DNA from: JBPCNH01 sp051001455
Lineage (GTDB): Bacteria; Actinomycetota; CADDZG01; WHSQ01
Reading direction: 5' to 3'
NCBI GenBank assembly: GCA_051001455.1
Contig: JBPCNH010000004.1
Location: 186,001-250,000, forward strand
Length of the DNA stretch: 64,000 nt
The notes below the pieces were generated by a model that was given only the letters and a program-made list of their open reading frames with translations, was not told the DNA's origin and made no database searches. The position numbers and the translations under genes are program-made. Shown piece after piece: positions 26,342-34,310 of the stretch (within the stretch, counting starts at the first letter, position 1; the number at the start of each line of letters is the position of its first letter).

Positions 26342-26428
26342 GCCGTCTTTCTCCTCCCACCGCAGATGCGGTTCCGGGCAGGCGGGAGGTAACCGATCAG
26401 GTGCCCGGGGGTCTTCGAAGTTCGAAGA
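26342..26428 (-). other. Structured leader of rplM-rpsI
   Basis: The transcript from the promoter at 26435-26463 should begin near a perfect 8-bp palindrome, TCTTCGAA/TTCGAAGA, with a one-base loop (26428-26412). A second perfect hairpin, ACCGCA/TGCGGT (26359-26372), stands just before the Shine-Dalgarno. Between them GGGCA and TGCCC could pair. L13 leaders with autoregulatory function are known in Firmicutes. I do not see a clear match to that motif, so the role is inferred. Confidence 0.5.
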
Positions 26429-26434
26429 ATTAGC

Positions 26435-26463
26435 AGGATAACGGGGGTTTTTGGCATGGTCAA
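26435..26463 (-). promoter_or_regulatory. rplM-rpsI promoter
   Basis: TTGACC (26463-26458) and TATCCT (26440-26435) on the minus strand with exactly 17 bp between. The -35 overlaps the truA stop codon. The same pair with the same spacing occurs before rpsL. Confidence 0.75.
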
Positions 26464-27224
26464 ACCGCCTCGGGGCTGCTCCAGCCCTCGTCGTACTCAA
26501 CGGCCACGAGGCAGAGCCCATGGGGTGGCGCTACTTGGCCCGCAACGACCCGATCCCGGGCTTGAAGCACCTCCGGCATCTCGGCCGGTGATCCCTTGCC
26601 CTCGCCGACCTTCACGAGCGTTCCAACCAGCGACCGCACCATCTGCTGGATGAATGCGTTAGCCCTGGCCCTTACCTGGACGATCCTGTCGGTCCTATGG
26701 ACCCGAAGCTCGAAGAGGGTCCTGACCGAGGGGGCATCCGGCTCGGGAACCCGGCCGAAGGAGATGAAATCGTGCTCGCCCAGCAGATGCCCGGCGGCTT
26801 CGTTCATGGCGGCGATGTCCAGCGGCACCGGATGGTGCCAGGTCGTACCGGACAAGAAGGGGTCGGGAACCTCGCCCTCGAGAAGTGCGTAGACGTACGT
26901 GCGAGAACGGGCAGAGAAGCGTGCGTGCCAGTCGTCCGGCACCTCACTAACCCGGTGAACCGCGATGGACGGCCCGCAGATCGTATTGAGCGAGCTCATC
27001 AGGCGCTGAGGATCCACCATCTCCGGGACGTTCGGGATATTGATCGTCTGGCCGAGCGCGTGGACTCCGGCGTCCGTGCGGCCTGCGCAGTTGATCTGCA
27101 CATCGGCCGACAGGATCCGGCTCAGAGCTTGCTCCAGATCCCCTTGGACCGTTCGCACGTCGGGCTGGCGCGCATAACCACGGAAGGGCGCGCCGTCGTA
27201 CGCGAGGTCGAACCGAAGATTCAG
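26460..27224 (-). CDS. truA: tRNA pseudouridine(38-40) synthase TruA, apparent CTG start
   Basis: TruA modifies U38-U40 in the anticodon arm. The catalytic Asp lies in NCAGRTDAGVHALGQ. The first canonical start is GTG at 27158, but it would remove the conserved N-terminal strand. In frame, directly after the rplQ stop, a CTG at 27224 opens MNLRFDLAYDGAPFRGYARQ, exactly the usual TruA start. No ATG, GTG or TTG exists between the rplQ TAG and that point. The full length of 254 is normal. It lies 15 bp after rplQ, as in many bacteria. Confidence 0.9.
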   Translation of the reverse strand: MNLRFDLAYDGAPFRGYARQPDVRTVQGDLEQALSRILSADVQINCAGRTDAGVHALGQTINIPNVPEMVDPQRLMSSLNTICGPSIAVHRVSEVPDDWHARFSARSRTYVYALLEGEVPDPFLSGTTWHHPVPLDIAAMNEAAGHLLGEHDFISFGRVPEPDAPSVRTLFELRVHRTDRIVQVRARANAFIQQMVRSLVGTLVKVGEGKGSPAEMPEVLQARDRVVAGQVAPPHGLCLVAVEYDEGWSSPEAV

Positions 27225-27239
27225 TTGCTGCCGCCGGTC

Positions 27240-27905
27240 CTACTTAGGGTCCGGGTCACCTGTGCCACCGCCGGCATCGCTACCGTCGACCGCGTTCTCG
27301 TGTCCTGCCTCGAGAGACTGATCGGTCGCTTCCTGCTCCGCCGCCAGCTCTTCCTCGACCGTTTCGGGAGGAGGAGAGACATCGGAAGGCCCGGGGCTCC
27401 CCGCGGCTGATGCCTGAGCGGCCTTCGGCCGGGAGGGCTTGTCCTGAGGCAGATTCGCATCGTCGGCTGCTCCACGGCGGCCCGGTCGTGCCAAACGGCG
27501 TCGTCGCGTGGTCGTCGCGGAGCCTTCTTCCTCGTCCTCCACTGCTGCGCTGCCCTCGATCAGCTCTATCAAGGCCATGGGCGCCCCGTCCCCGTTCCGT
27601 GGGCCGAGCTTGAGGATGCGCGTGTAGCCACCATTGCGGTCCGCGAAGCGAGGTGCGATGTCCGAGAACAACTTGTGCACCGCGTCACGGTCCTGCATCA
27701 CCGAAAGGACCTGGCGCCGGTTATGGACGTCGCCTTTCTTAGCCTTCGTGATGAGTCGCTCGGCATACGGCCGCAGCTGCTTGGCCTTAGCCTCGGTGGT
27801 CTTGATGCGCTCGTGCTCGAACAAGGAGACGGCCAGGTTCGAGAGCATCAGTCTCTGGTGAGACGGCCCCGATCCAAGCCTCGGTCCTTTCTTAGGCTGC
27901 GGCAC
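27240..27905 (-). CDS. rplQ: 50S ribosomal protein L17 (bL17) with long C-terminal tail
   Basis: The first ~118 residues are a standard L17: MPQPKKGPRLGSGPSHQRLM, LFEHERIKTTEAKAKQLRPYAE and KLGPRNGDGAPMALIEL. About 100 further residues follow, first basic (TTTRRRRLARPGRR) and then rich in Glu, Ala, Pro and Asp. L17 is normally 115-140 residues, with moderately longer actinobacterial forms. The start is a GTG one base after the rpoA stop. The tail has no recognised domain and is probably disordered. Confidence 0.96.
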   Translation of the reverse strand: MPQPKKGPRLGSGPSHQRLMLSNLAVSLFEHERIKTTEAKAKQLRPYAERLITKAKKGDVHNRRQVLSVMQDRDAVHKLFSDIAPRFADRNGGYTRILKLGPRNGDGAPMALIELIEGSAAVEDEEEGSATTTRRRRLARPGRRGAADDANLPQDKPSRPKAAQASAAGSPGPSDVSPPPETVEEELAAEQEATDQSLEAGHENAVDGSDAGGGTGDPDPK

Positions 27906-27906
27906 T

Positions 27907-28848
27907 TTAGAACTCTTTCTGACGGAGCCCGAGATCCATATCTTCGAGCTTAGCCTTGACCTCGTCGATCGACTTCTGACCGAAGTTGCGGATCTCCAGA
28001 AGGTCCTCTTCCGACTTCTGCACGAGCTCACCCACGGTGGCTACACCCTCACGCTTCAGGCAATTGTAGGAGCGCACGGTTAGATCCATGTCTTCGATCG
28101 GCGTGGCAAGCACACCAGATTCCTCGTCCTCGCCGGGTTCTGGACCGAGAACGAGTCCACCCGACGTCTCACCCGTTTGAGCGAACAGCTGGAACATCTC
28201 CACAAGGGTCGAACCGGCTGCAGCCAGAGCATCCTGAGGGGCGATCGAGCCGTCGGTCTCGACATCGAGGATCAAGCGATCGTAGTTGGTCATCTGCTCC
28301 ACACGGGTGGGCTCGACCTCGTAAGTCACTCGTCTCACGGGGGAGAAAAGAGCATCCATCGGGATCGTCCCAATGGCTTCTTTGGTGCCCTGCGGGGCGG
28401 CAACGTATCCCCGGCCCTGCTCGACGCGCAACTCCATCGACAGGGTGGCCTTTTTGTTGAGCGTCGCGATCAGATGATCGGGATTGAGGATCTCGACACC
28501 AGCCGGAAGCTTTATATCTCCACCGGTTACCTCGGCCGGTCCGGTAACTCTCAGATGGATGTCGGTCGGCTCTTCGTTCTCGCTCTTGATCACCAACTCC
28601 TTGAGGTTCAACACGATGTCGGTCATGTCTTCCTTGACACCTTCGATCGTGGAGAACTCGTGCAGCACGCCGTCGACCTTGACCTGGGTGATAGCCGCAC
28701 CCGGGATCGAAGAGAGAAGCGTGCGCCGAAGCGAGTTACCGAGCGTGTAGCCAAAGCCAGGCTCCAGCGGCTCGATAGTGAACTTTTGTCGAACATCCGA
28801 GATCTCTTCGGTCGAGATCGAAGGACGCTGGACGATAAGCAGATCCAT
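27907..28848 (-). CDS. rpoA: DNA-directed RNA polymerase subunit alpha
   Basis: The 313-residue alpha subunit, normal in length. The N-terminal assembly domain has FGYTLGNSLRRTLLSSIPGAAI near residues 33-54. The linker carries acidic PEPGEDEESG. The C-terminal DNA-binding domain (about 245-313) has DLTVRSYNCLKREGV and LLEIRNFGQKSIDEV. It sits in the classical rpsM-rpsK-rpsD-rpoA-rplQ order. Confidence 0.99.
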   Translation of the reverse strand: MDLLIVQRPSISTEEISDVRQKFTIEPLEPGFGYTLGNSLRRTLLSSIPGAAITQVKVDGVLHEFSTIEGVKEDMTDIVLNLKELVIKSENEEPTDIHLRVTGPAEVTGGDIKLPAGVEILNPDHLIATLNKKATLSMELRVEQGRGYVAAPQGTKEAIGTIPMDALFSPVRRVTYEVEPTRVEQMTNYDRLILDVETDGSIAPQDALAAAGSTLVEMFQLFAQTGETSGGLVLGPEPGEDEESGVLATPIEDMDLTVRSYNCLKREGVATVGELVQKSEEDLLEIRNFGQKSIDEVKAKLEDMDLGLRQKEF

Positions 28849-28907
28849 TGGGCTCCTCTCGCGTTACTTGGGTGTGTTGCGGCGCTTATGCGGTTGTGAT
28901 CGAGCGT

Positions 28908-29534
28908 TTACTTCGAGTAGTACTCGACAATCAGCTGCTCCGAGACGGGGGCGTCGATCTGCCCACGCTCGGGTAGAGCACGGACCTGTACGGCCATGCC
29001 CTTCAGGTCGGAACCCAGCCAGTCGGGGATCTCGCGGCCATCGGCGTAGGAGGTGTTCTCCACGATGCGGCCGAGAGTCTTTGACTTGTTCTTCACCGTC
29101 ACGACATCGCCGGGCTTCACTCGGTACGACGGGATGTTGACCTTGCGGCCGTTAACCTCGAAGTGTCCATGAGTGACCAGCTGCCGGGCCATCGGACGGT
29201 TCATGGCGAGGCCCGAGCGGTACACGACGTTGTCGAGACGCGACTCGCATATGCGCATCAACTCTTCACCGGTCACGCCCTTGGAGTTAGCAGCCTCTTC
29301 GTAATACGAGCGGAACTGCTTCTCGAGAACCCCATAGAAACGCTTTGCCTTCTGCTTCTCACGTAACTGCAGCAGGTACTCGGACTCGCGAACACGTCCA
29401 CGGCCGTGCTGCCCGGGAGGCGGGCGGCCCTTCTCGATAGGGCACTTCGGCGATTCACACCGGGTCCCTTTGAGGAACAGCTTCGTCTTTTCCCGGCGGC
29501 AGAGCCTGCAGACCGGACCTGTATACCTAGCCAA
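28908..29534 (-). CDS. rpsD: 30S ribosomal protein S4 (uS4), zinc-binding form
   Basis: A 208-residue S4. The N-terminus carries four cysteines (CRLC near 9-12, then CESPKC near 26-31) that form the zinc-binding version. The S4 RNA-binding domain follows, with ESRLDNVVYRSGLA, RQLVTHGHFEVNG and VNIPSYRVKPGD. S4 nucleates 30S assembly and often represses its operon. It lies 3 bp after rpsK. Confidence 0.98.
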   Translation of the reverse strand: MARYTGPVCRLCRREKTKLFLKGTRCESPKCPIEKGRPPPGQHGRGRVRESEYLLQLREKQKAKRFYGVLEKQFRSYYEEAANSKGVTGEELMRICESRLDNVVYRSGLAMNRPMARQLVTHGHFEVNGRKVNIPSYRVKPGDVVTVKNKSKTLGRIVENTSYADGREIPDWLGSDLKGMAVQVRALPERGQIDAPVSEQLIVEYYSK

Positions 29535-29537
29535 CTG

Positions 29538-29933
29538 TCAAACCCTTCTACGCTTGCGGGGACGGCAGCCGTTGTGTGGCACGGGCGTCACGTCCTTGAT
29601 CCCGATGATCTCGAGGCCCGAGGCTTGCAACGACCTGATCGCCGTCTCGCGACCAGAGCCGGGCCCCTTGACCTCCACGTCTACCCGGCGGACACCATGC
29701 TCCTGGGCACGGCGTGAGGCCGCCTCGGCAGCGAGCTGAGCTGCGAATGGAGTGGACTTGCGGGAGCCCTTGAATCCGACGTTGCCAGCGGAAGCCCACG
29801 ACAGAACATTTCCCTCGAGATCAGAGATCGCGATGATCGTGTTGTTGAACGTCGACTTGATATGTGCAACGCCATGGACGACGTTCTTTTTCTCCCGGCG
29901 GCGAGTCTTCTTCGCCTTCTTAGGTGCGGCCAA
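29538..29933 (-). CDS. rpsK: 30S ribosomal protein S11 (uS11)
   Basis: A 131-residue S11 of the 30S platform. HIKSTFNNTIIAISDLEGNV near residues 24-43, GSRKSTPFAAQLAAE and KDVTPVPHNGCRPRKRRRV are the family signatures. The N-terminus is strongly basic. Spacing of 17 bp from rpsM and 3 bp to rpsD fits one transcript. Confidence 0.98.
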   Translation of the reverse strand: MAAPKKAKKTRRREKKNVVHGVAHIKSTFNNTIIAISDLEGNVLSWASAGNVGFKGSRKSTPFAAQLAAEAASRRAQEHGVRRVDVEVKGPGSGRETAIRSLQASGLEIIGIKDVTPVPHNGCRPRKRRRV

Positions 29934-29950
29934 ATTCTTGTTCCTCTCTC

Positions 29951-30325
29951 CTACTTAACTTTCTTCTTGCCCGCGACCGTCTTCTTCGGGCCCTTACGGG
30001 TGCGTGCGTTCGTGTGCGTTCGTTGCCCGTGGACGGGAAGTCCCCGGCGGTGTCGCAGGCCCTGGTAAGAGCCGATCTCAACCTTGCGTTTGATGTGTTG
30101 ATTGACCTCGCGCCGCAGGTCACCTTCGACGCGATACGTGGTCCCGATCCAATCGCGGATCCGGACGATCTCTTCATCGGTGAGGTCGCGCGTCTTGGTG
30201 TTCGGATTTACCCGCGCTTCGATGCAGGTCTCGCGAGCCTTGGTCGGCCCGATCCCGTAGATGTAGGTAAGAGCGATCTCGAGACGCTTGTCCCTCGGGA
30301 TGTCTACTCCTGCGATACGTGCCAT
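29951..30325 (-). CDS. rpsM: 30S ribosomal protein S13 (uS13)
   Basis: A 124-residue S13 that contacts the P-site tRNA and L5. MARIAGVDIPRDKRLEIALT, YGIGPTKA, and the C-terminal RHRRGLPVHGQRTHTNARTR are diagnostic. The basic tail KKTVAGKKKVK is normal. It follows rpmJ by 19 bp. Confidence 0.98.
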   Translation of the reverse strand: MARIAGVDIPRDKRLEIALTYIYGIGPTKARETCIEARVNPNTKTRDLTDEEIVRIRDWIGTTYRVEGDLRREVNQHIKRKVEIGSYQGLRHRRGLPVHGQRTHTNARTRKGPKKTVAGKKKVK

Positions 30326-30344
30326 TGCTCTCCCTTGCCCTTAA

Positions 30345-30458
30345 CTAACCTTGACGCTGCTTATGCCGCGGGTTCGTGCAGATGACCATCACAGCGCCTC
30401 GGCGGCGGATAATCTTGCACTTGTCGCAGATCTTCTTGACGCTCGGTCGTACCTTCAT
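30345..30458 (-). CDS. rpmJ: 50S ribosomal protein L36 (bL36), zinc form
   Basis: A 37-residue gene: MKVRPSVKKICDKCKIIRRR, then GAVMVICTNPRHKQRQG. The C-x2-C-x12-C-x4-H zinc ribbon is intact, so this is the zinc-dependent (C+) type. It sits 6 bp after infA and 19 bp before rpsM, the standard infA-rpmJ-rpsM order. Confidence 0.97.
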   Translation of the reverse strand: MKVRPSVKKICDKCKIIRRRGAVMVICTNPRHKQRQG

Positions 30459-30464
30459 GACTCC

Positions 30465-30719
30465 CTACTTGTAGCGGTAGACCACACGACCCCTGGTGAG
30501 GTCGTACGGCGACAATTCGACGAGAACCCTGTCCCCCGGAAGGATCCGGATGTAGTGCATCCGCATCTTTCCGGAGATATGAGCGAGGACCTGGTGACCG
30601 TTGTCGAGCTCGACCTTGAACATGGCGTTGGGTAGGGGCTCCAGCACGGTGCCTTCTACCTGGATGCCCTCTTCCTTAGCGGCGGAGGACTCCTTCGACT
30701 TGTTCTTTGGCTTTGCCAA
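30465..30719 (-). CDS. infA: Translation initiation factor IF-1
   Basis: An S1/OB-fold initiation factor of 84 residues. VEGTVLEPLPNAMFKVELDNGH, HISGKMRMHYIRILPGDRV and ELSPYDLTRGRVVYRYK are the complete family core. The N-terminus has an extra lysine- and glutamate-rich segment of about 12 residues compared with the usual 72. It is preceded by the hairpin at 30812-30829 and probably has its own promoter in 30720-30800. Confidence 0.97.
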   Translation of the reverse strand: MAKPKNKSKESSAAKEEGIQVEGTVLEPLPNAMFKVELDNGHQVLAHISGKMRMHYIRILPGDRVLVELSPYDLTRGRVVYRYK

Positions 30720-30811
30720 GCTCCTACTTCACCTCTCCAGATCCGACCCATAGAGCACGGCGCGAGATATAAACGACACCAAGCTCTGATTTCTGTTCCG
30801 GCCCACAGAAA

Positions 30812-30829
30812 GCGCCCCGTGAGGGGCGC
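30812..30829 (-). terminator. Hairpin between map and infA
   Basis: A perfect 7-bp stem GCGCCCC/GGGGCGC with a four-base loop, followed on the minus strand by TTTCTG. It is a weak intrinsic terminator or attenuator separating the spc block (to map) from infA onward. The rest of 30720-30910 is A/T-richer and contains TTTATATC, a possible -10, with no clear -35. Confidence 0.6.
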
Positions 30830-30910
30830 GCGCCAACAGAGCCGGAACGACCCGTAATCATAGCAGAAACCCGCCCTAACCTCGGCCCTCGGCCGCCTCT
30901 CACCGATCCC

Positions 30911-31660
30911 CTACTTTCTGGCCGTCAGGACCAAAGGCCCGTCGGCGGTGATCGCGACCGTGTGCTCGAAATGGGCGGATCTGGAGCGATCTCGGGTCAC
31001 GATCGTCCAATGGTCCTCGAGCGTCTCGGTGGCCGCCCCTCCCGCATTCACCATGGGCTCGATGGCCAGGGTCATGCCGGGGGCCAGCTTCGCTCCACGT
31101 CCGGGCGGCCCATAGTTCGGGACGGAAGGCTCCTCGTGGAGCGAGCGGCCGATCCCGTGGCCGGCGTACTCCTGCACGAGGGTGAATCCGGCAGGCAATA
31201 CGACCTGCTCTACGGCATAGCCGATATCACCGGTGCGGTTCCCGACCTCGCACTGCTCGACGGCCGCTTCGAGGGAGGCCTCCGTCACCTGCAGCAGACG
31301 CCGGGACTCATCGTCGACCTCGCCCACGGGAAACGTCCACGCCGAATCCGCGTGGAACCCCTCGTAGAAGACCCCCAGATCGATCGAGAGGATGTCCCCC
31401 TCGTCGAGAGGCTTGCTCGAGGGGATCCCATGCACGATGGCCTCGTTCGGCGAAGAGCAGAGCGATGCGGGGAATCCCCTGTAGCCCTTGAAAGAAGCTT
31501 TGGCGCCGGCTTGCTTCAACAGGTCGGCGAACAGCTGATCGAGTTGGACCGGGGTCGCACCCGGGACGATCTTCGTCTCTATCTCGGACAGGCAGTCCGC
31601 GAGGATCCGCCCCGCCTTCTGCATACTGGCCAGCTCTTCGCTCGACTTGCGGTAGATCAT
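30911..31660 (-). CDS. map: Methionine aminopeptidase, type I
   Basis: Removes the initiator methionine from nascent proteins. The 249-residue protein has the metal ligands in order: two Asp in SIDLGVFYEGFHADSAW, His in EYAGHGIGRSLHE, Glu in LAIEPMV and Glu in HFEHTVAI. No N-terminal SH3/zinc extension is present, so it is type Ia. It sits 14 bp after adk, the usual secY-adk-map order. Confidence 0.97.
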   Translation of the reverse strand: MIYRKSSEELASMQKAGRILADCLSEIETKIVPGATPVQLDQLFADLLKQAGAKASFKGYRGFPASLCSSPNEAIVHGIPSSKPLDEGDILSIDLGVFYEGFHADSAWTFPVGEVDDESRRLLQVTEASLEAAVEQCEVGNRTGDIGYAVEQVVLPAGFTLVQEYAGHGIGRSLHEEPSVPNYGPPGRGAKLAPGMTLAIEPMVNAGGAATETLEDHWTIVTRDRSRSAHFEHTVAITADGPLVLTARK

Positions 31661-31674
31661 CGCCTGGAAGATAG

Positions 31675-32313
31675 CTAGAGCACCGAAACGATGCGGTCGA
31701 AGACCTCCTGCGTCGTTCCGACCCCCTCGACCTCTCGAAGGATGCCACGCTCGGCGTAGTGGGCTTTCAAGGGCTCGGTCTGCTCGTGGTAGAGCTTCAG
31801 ACGCTCCCGGATGGTTTCTTCCTCGCCGTCATCGGCTCGACCTACTACCTCGCCGCCGCACACGTCACAGGTCCAGTTCTTCTGGGGTGGGGCGTCAACG
31901 TGATAGTTCGTGCCACATTTCAAACAGACCCGGCGGCCCAGGAGGCGTCGCAAGGAGATCTCCTCGGGAACCTCGATGACAAGGGCGGCATCCAACTCAT
32001 TCCCGGCCGCCTTCACTGTGCGATCGAGGGCATCAGCCTGCTCGAGGTTGCGAGGGAACCCATCGAGCAACCAACCGTCATCGCAGTCCTCTGCCTCGAG
32101 GCGTTCGCGCACGACCGAGATCGTCAACTCGTCGGGGACGAGATGCCCATGGTCCACGTACTCCTTCACTTTGCGACCGAGAGACGTGTCGCCCTTGATC
32201 GCCCAGCGGAAGATCTCGCCTGTCGAGATGGCCGGGATACCGTATTTCTCGGAGATGCCCTTGCTCTGGGTCCCCTTACCTGCCCCTTGGGGGCCGAAGA
32301 TAACTATCCGCAT
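31675..32313 (-). CDS. adk: Adenylate kinase, zinc-lid form
   Basis: Catalyses ATP + AMP = 2 ADP. The P-loop is GPQGAGKGTQ at residues 7-16, the AMP-binding part is STGEIFRWAI, and LLDGFPRNLEQA follows. The lid domain carries four cysteines (CLKCGTNYHV then CDVCGGE), so it binds zinc. The 212-residue length is normal. It lies 19 bp after secY. Confidence 0.98.
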   Translation of the reverse strand: MRIVIFGPQGAGKGTQSKGISEKYGIPAISTGEIFRWAIKGDTSLGRKVKEYVDHGHLVPDELTISVVRERLEAEDCDDGWLLDGFPRNLEQADALDRTVKAAGNELDAALVIEVPEEISLRRLLGRRVCLKCGTNYHVDAPPQKNWTCDVCGGEVVGRADDGEEETIRERLKLYHEQTEPLKAHYAERGILREVEGVGTTQEVFDRIVSVL

Positions 32314-32332
32314 GTCGAGTCTCGGCCTTTCC

Positions 32333-33628
32333 TTACTTTAGGAAACCCTCGTAGTGACGCATCATCAGCTGGGACTCGATCTGTTTCATCGTTTCGAGCG
32401 ACACGCCTACAGCGATCAAGATGGAGGTCCCACCGAAAGGCAACTGCTGGATATCCTGCGTTGCTAGAAAGATCGACGGCATCAGGGCGATGAAAGCGAT
32501 GAACAGCGCGCCCGGCAGAACGATGCGCGTAAGGATCCGGTCTAGATGCTCCGCGGTTTGGCGACCCGGACGGATCCCCGGGATGAAGCCTCCATACTTC
32601 TTGATGTTGTCGGCCACATCAGTTGGGTTGAAGCTGATCGCCGTGTAGAAGTAAGCGAAGAAGATCACCATCAGTCCGAAGATAGCCATATAAACCGCAC
32701 TTCGAGGGTTAATAAGGTTGTTCTCAATGAAGTTCTGGATCCCGCGATGCTGGATCGTGTTCTGTAGCAACGTCGGGATGTAAAGGACGCTCGAGGCGAA
32801 GATGATCGGGATGATCCCGGCCTGGTTGACCTTGAGCGGGATGTAGGTCGAGCTACCGCCGTACATCCGCCGGCCAACCACTCGCTTGGCGTACTGAACC
32901 GGGATCCGCCGCTGCCCTTGCTCCATAACCACGATGGCAACGATGACCGCTAAGGCGATCAGGCAGATCCAGATGAACGTCCCCCAGCCCTTCTGGGCGT
33001 AGATCGCAGCACCCTCACTCGGTAACGTCGAGATGATCGAAGCGAAGATCAACAGAGACATCCCGTTACCGATGCCTCGTTGTGTGATCAGCTCACCCAG
33101 CCACATGATGAGAGCGGTTCCCGCCGTAAGCGACAGCACGATGAGCCCTACTCGTCCCGGAGTGAAGTTCGGGATGAGGTCTACCGGTGCCCCGGTCGCA
33201 TCGGTGATCTGCCCGCGATGGAAGAGGAACGCGAGACCGGTCGACTGCAACAGAGCAAGGACGACCGTCAGGTACCTGGTCCACTGCGTGATCTTCTTGT
33301 AGCCGGCTTCGCCTTCTTTCGACCATGCCTCGAGCTTCGGGATAACCACCGTGAGGAGCTGCATGATGATCGACGAGGTGATGTAAGGCATGATCCCGAG
33401 GGCGAAGACCGCCATCTGGGTCAATGCTCCACCCGAGAACAAGTTGATGAACTGGAAGACGCCCTGCGTAGCCCCCGCCGCAAACGACTGCGCGGCTTGG
33501 ACATCGATCCCCGGGGTAGGGATGTGGGCTCCGAACCTGTAGATCGCGATGATCAGGAACGTGAACCCGATCTTCCTACGAAGGTCGGGAACCTTGAACG
33601 CGTTGACGAAAACGCCGAGGAGATTCAC
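32333..33628 (-). CDS. secY: Protein translocase subunit SecY
   Basis: The membrane channel of the Sec translocon. The 431-residue protein has the expected ten hydrophobic segments. The first helix follows VPDLRRKIGFTFLIIAIYR. GIMPYITSSIIMQLL, ERGIG-like QRGIGNGMSLLI and the C-terminal MRHYEGFLK tail are present. The GTG start overlaps the rplO stop (GTGA). It works with SecE, encoded at 60773-61066. Confidence 0.98.
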   Translation of the reverse strand: MNLLGVFVNAFKVPDLRRKIGFTFLIIAIYRFGAHIPTPGIDVQAAQSFAAGATQGVFQFINLFSGGALTQMAVFALGIMPYITSSIIMQLLTVVIPKLEAWSKEGEAGYKKITQWTRYLTVVLALLQSTGLAFLFHRGQITDATGAPVDLIPNFTPGRVGLIVLSLTAGTALIMWLGELITQRGIGNGMSLLIFASIISTLPSEGAAIYAQKGWGTFIWICLIALAVIVAIVVMEQGQRRIPVQYAKRVVGRRMYGGSSTYIPLKVNQAGIIPIIFASSVLYIPTLLQNTIQHRGIQNFIENNLINPRSAVYMAIFGLMVIFFAYFYTAISFNPTDVADNIKKYGGFIPGIRPGRQTAEHLDRILTRIVLPGALFIAFIALMPSIFLATQDIQQLPFGGTSILIAVGVSLETMKQIESQLMMRHYEGFLK

Positions 33629-34107
33629 TGAGCCTTCCCGTGGCCCTTGCGATGAGTGTCCTCATAGGAGATCTCGATGACCTGAACGCTCCCACCGGCG
33701 GCCTCGATCTTCGACTTAGCCGAGTCGCTGAATGCATGCGCTCTGACCGTCAAAGCCCGGTCTACGTCGCCGGATCCTAGGATCTTGATGAGCTTGTCGC
33801 GCTTGTGCACGACCCCGGTGGCCCGCAGTTCGTCGGGCCCGAAGTCGTCGCCCTCGAGGTCATTGAGGATCGTCAGATTGACGGCCCCGAAGTGCTTACG
33901 GCGCGGCGGCGTGAAGCCCTTCAGCTTGGGCACACGACGGATAAGAGGCATCTGCCCACCCTCGAAGAAGTGCGGCACTTCGCCCCTGGCCTTCGTACCC
34001 TTGGTACCCCGGCCTGCCGTCTTACCGTGGCCCGAAGCCTCGCCGCGGCCCACCCTCTTACGGCGCTTGCGGGATCCCTCGGCAGGTTTCAACTCATGCG
34101 GCTTCAT
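33625..34107 (-). CDS. rplO: 50S ribosomal protein L15 (uL15)
   Basis: A 160-residue L15: MKPHELKPAEGSRKRRKRVG, then RGEASGHGKTAGRGTKGTKAR, GGQMPLIRRVPKLKGF and the C-terminal VEI-type strand VQVIEISYEDT. It overlaps rpmD upstream (ATGA) and secY downstream (GTGA). Length is slightly above the ~147 norm because of the HRKGHGKAQ tail. Confidence 0.98.
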   Translation of the reverse strand: MKPHELKPAEGSRKRRKRVGRGEASGHGKTAGRGTKGTKARGEVPHFFEGGQMPLIRRVPKLKGFTPPRRKHFGAVNLTILNDLEGDDFGPDELRATGVVHKRDKLIKILGSGDVDRALTVRAHAFSDSAKSKIEAAGGSVQVIEISYEDTHRKGHGKAQ

Positions 34108-34292
34108 TCGTCCAACTCCTCGATCTCGATCAGGTGCTCGACTGCGCGGACCATCCCACGGATCTCGGGGCGGTCCTGCTGCACGACCGTGTGACCTAAA
34201 CGCTTCAAGCCCAACGCTCTGATCGTGCCTCTCTGCTTGGCCCCGCGACTCGTAGCGGAACGCACCTGGGTGATCTTCAATTGCTTTGCCAT
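34104..34292 (-). CDS. rpmD: 50S ribosomal protein L30 (uL30)
   Basis: A 62-residue L30: MAKQLKITQVRSATSRGAKQ, LGLKRLGHTVVQQDRPEIRGM. The order rpsE-rpmD-rplO and the ATGA overlap with rplO are standard. Confidence 0.97.
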   Translation of the reverse strand: MAKQLKITQVRSATSRGAKQRGTIRALGLKRLGHTVVQQDRPEIRGMVRAVEHLIEIEELDE

Positions 34293-34310
34293 CTTTCCAG
34301 TCCCTCGCTC

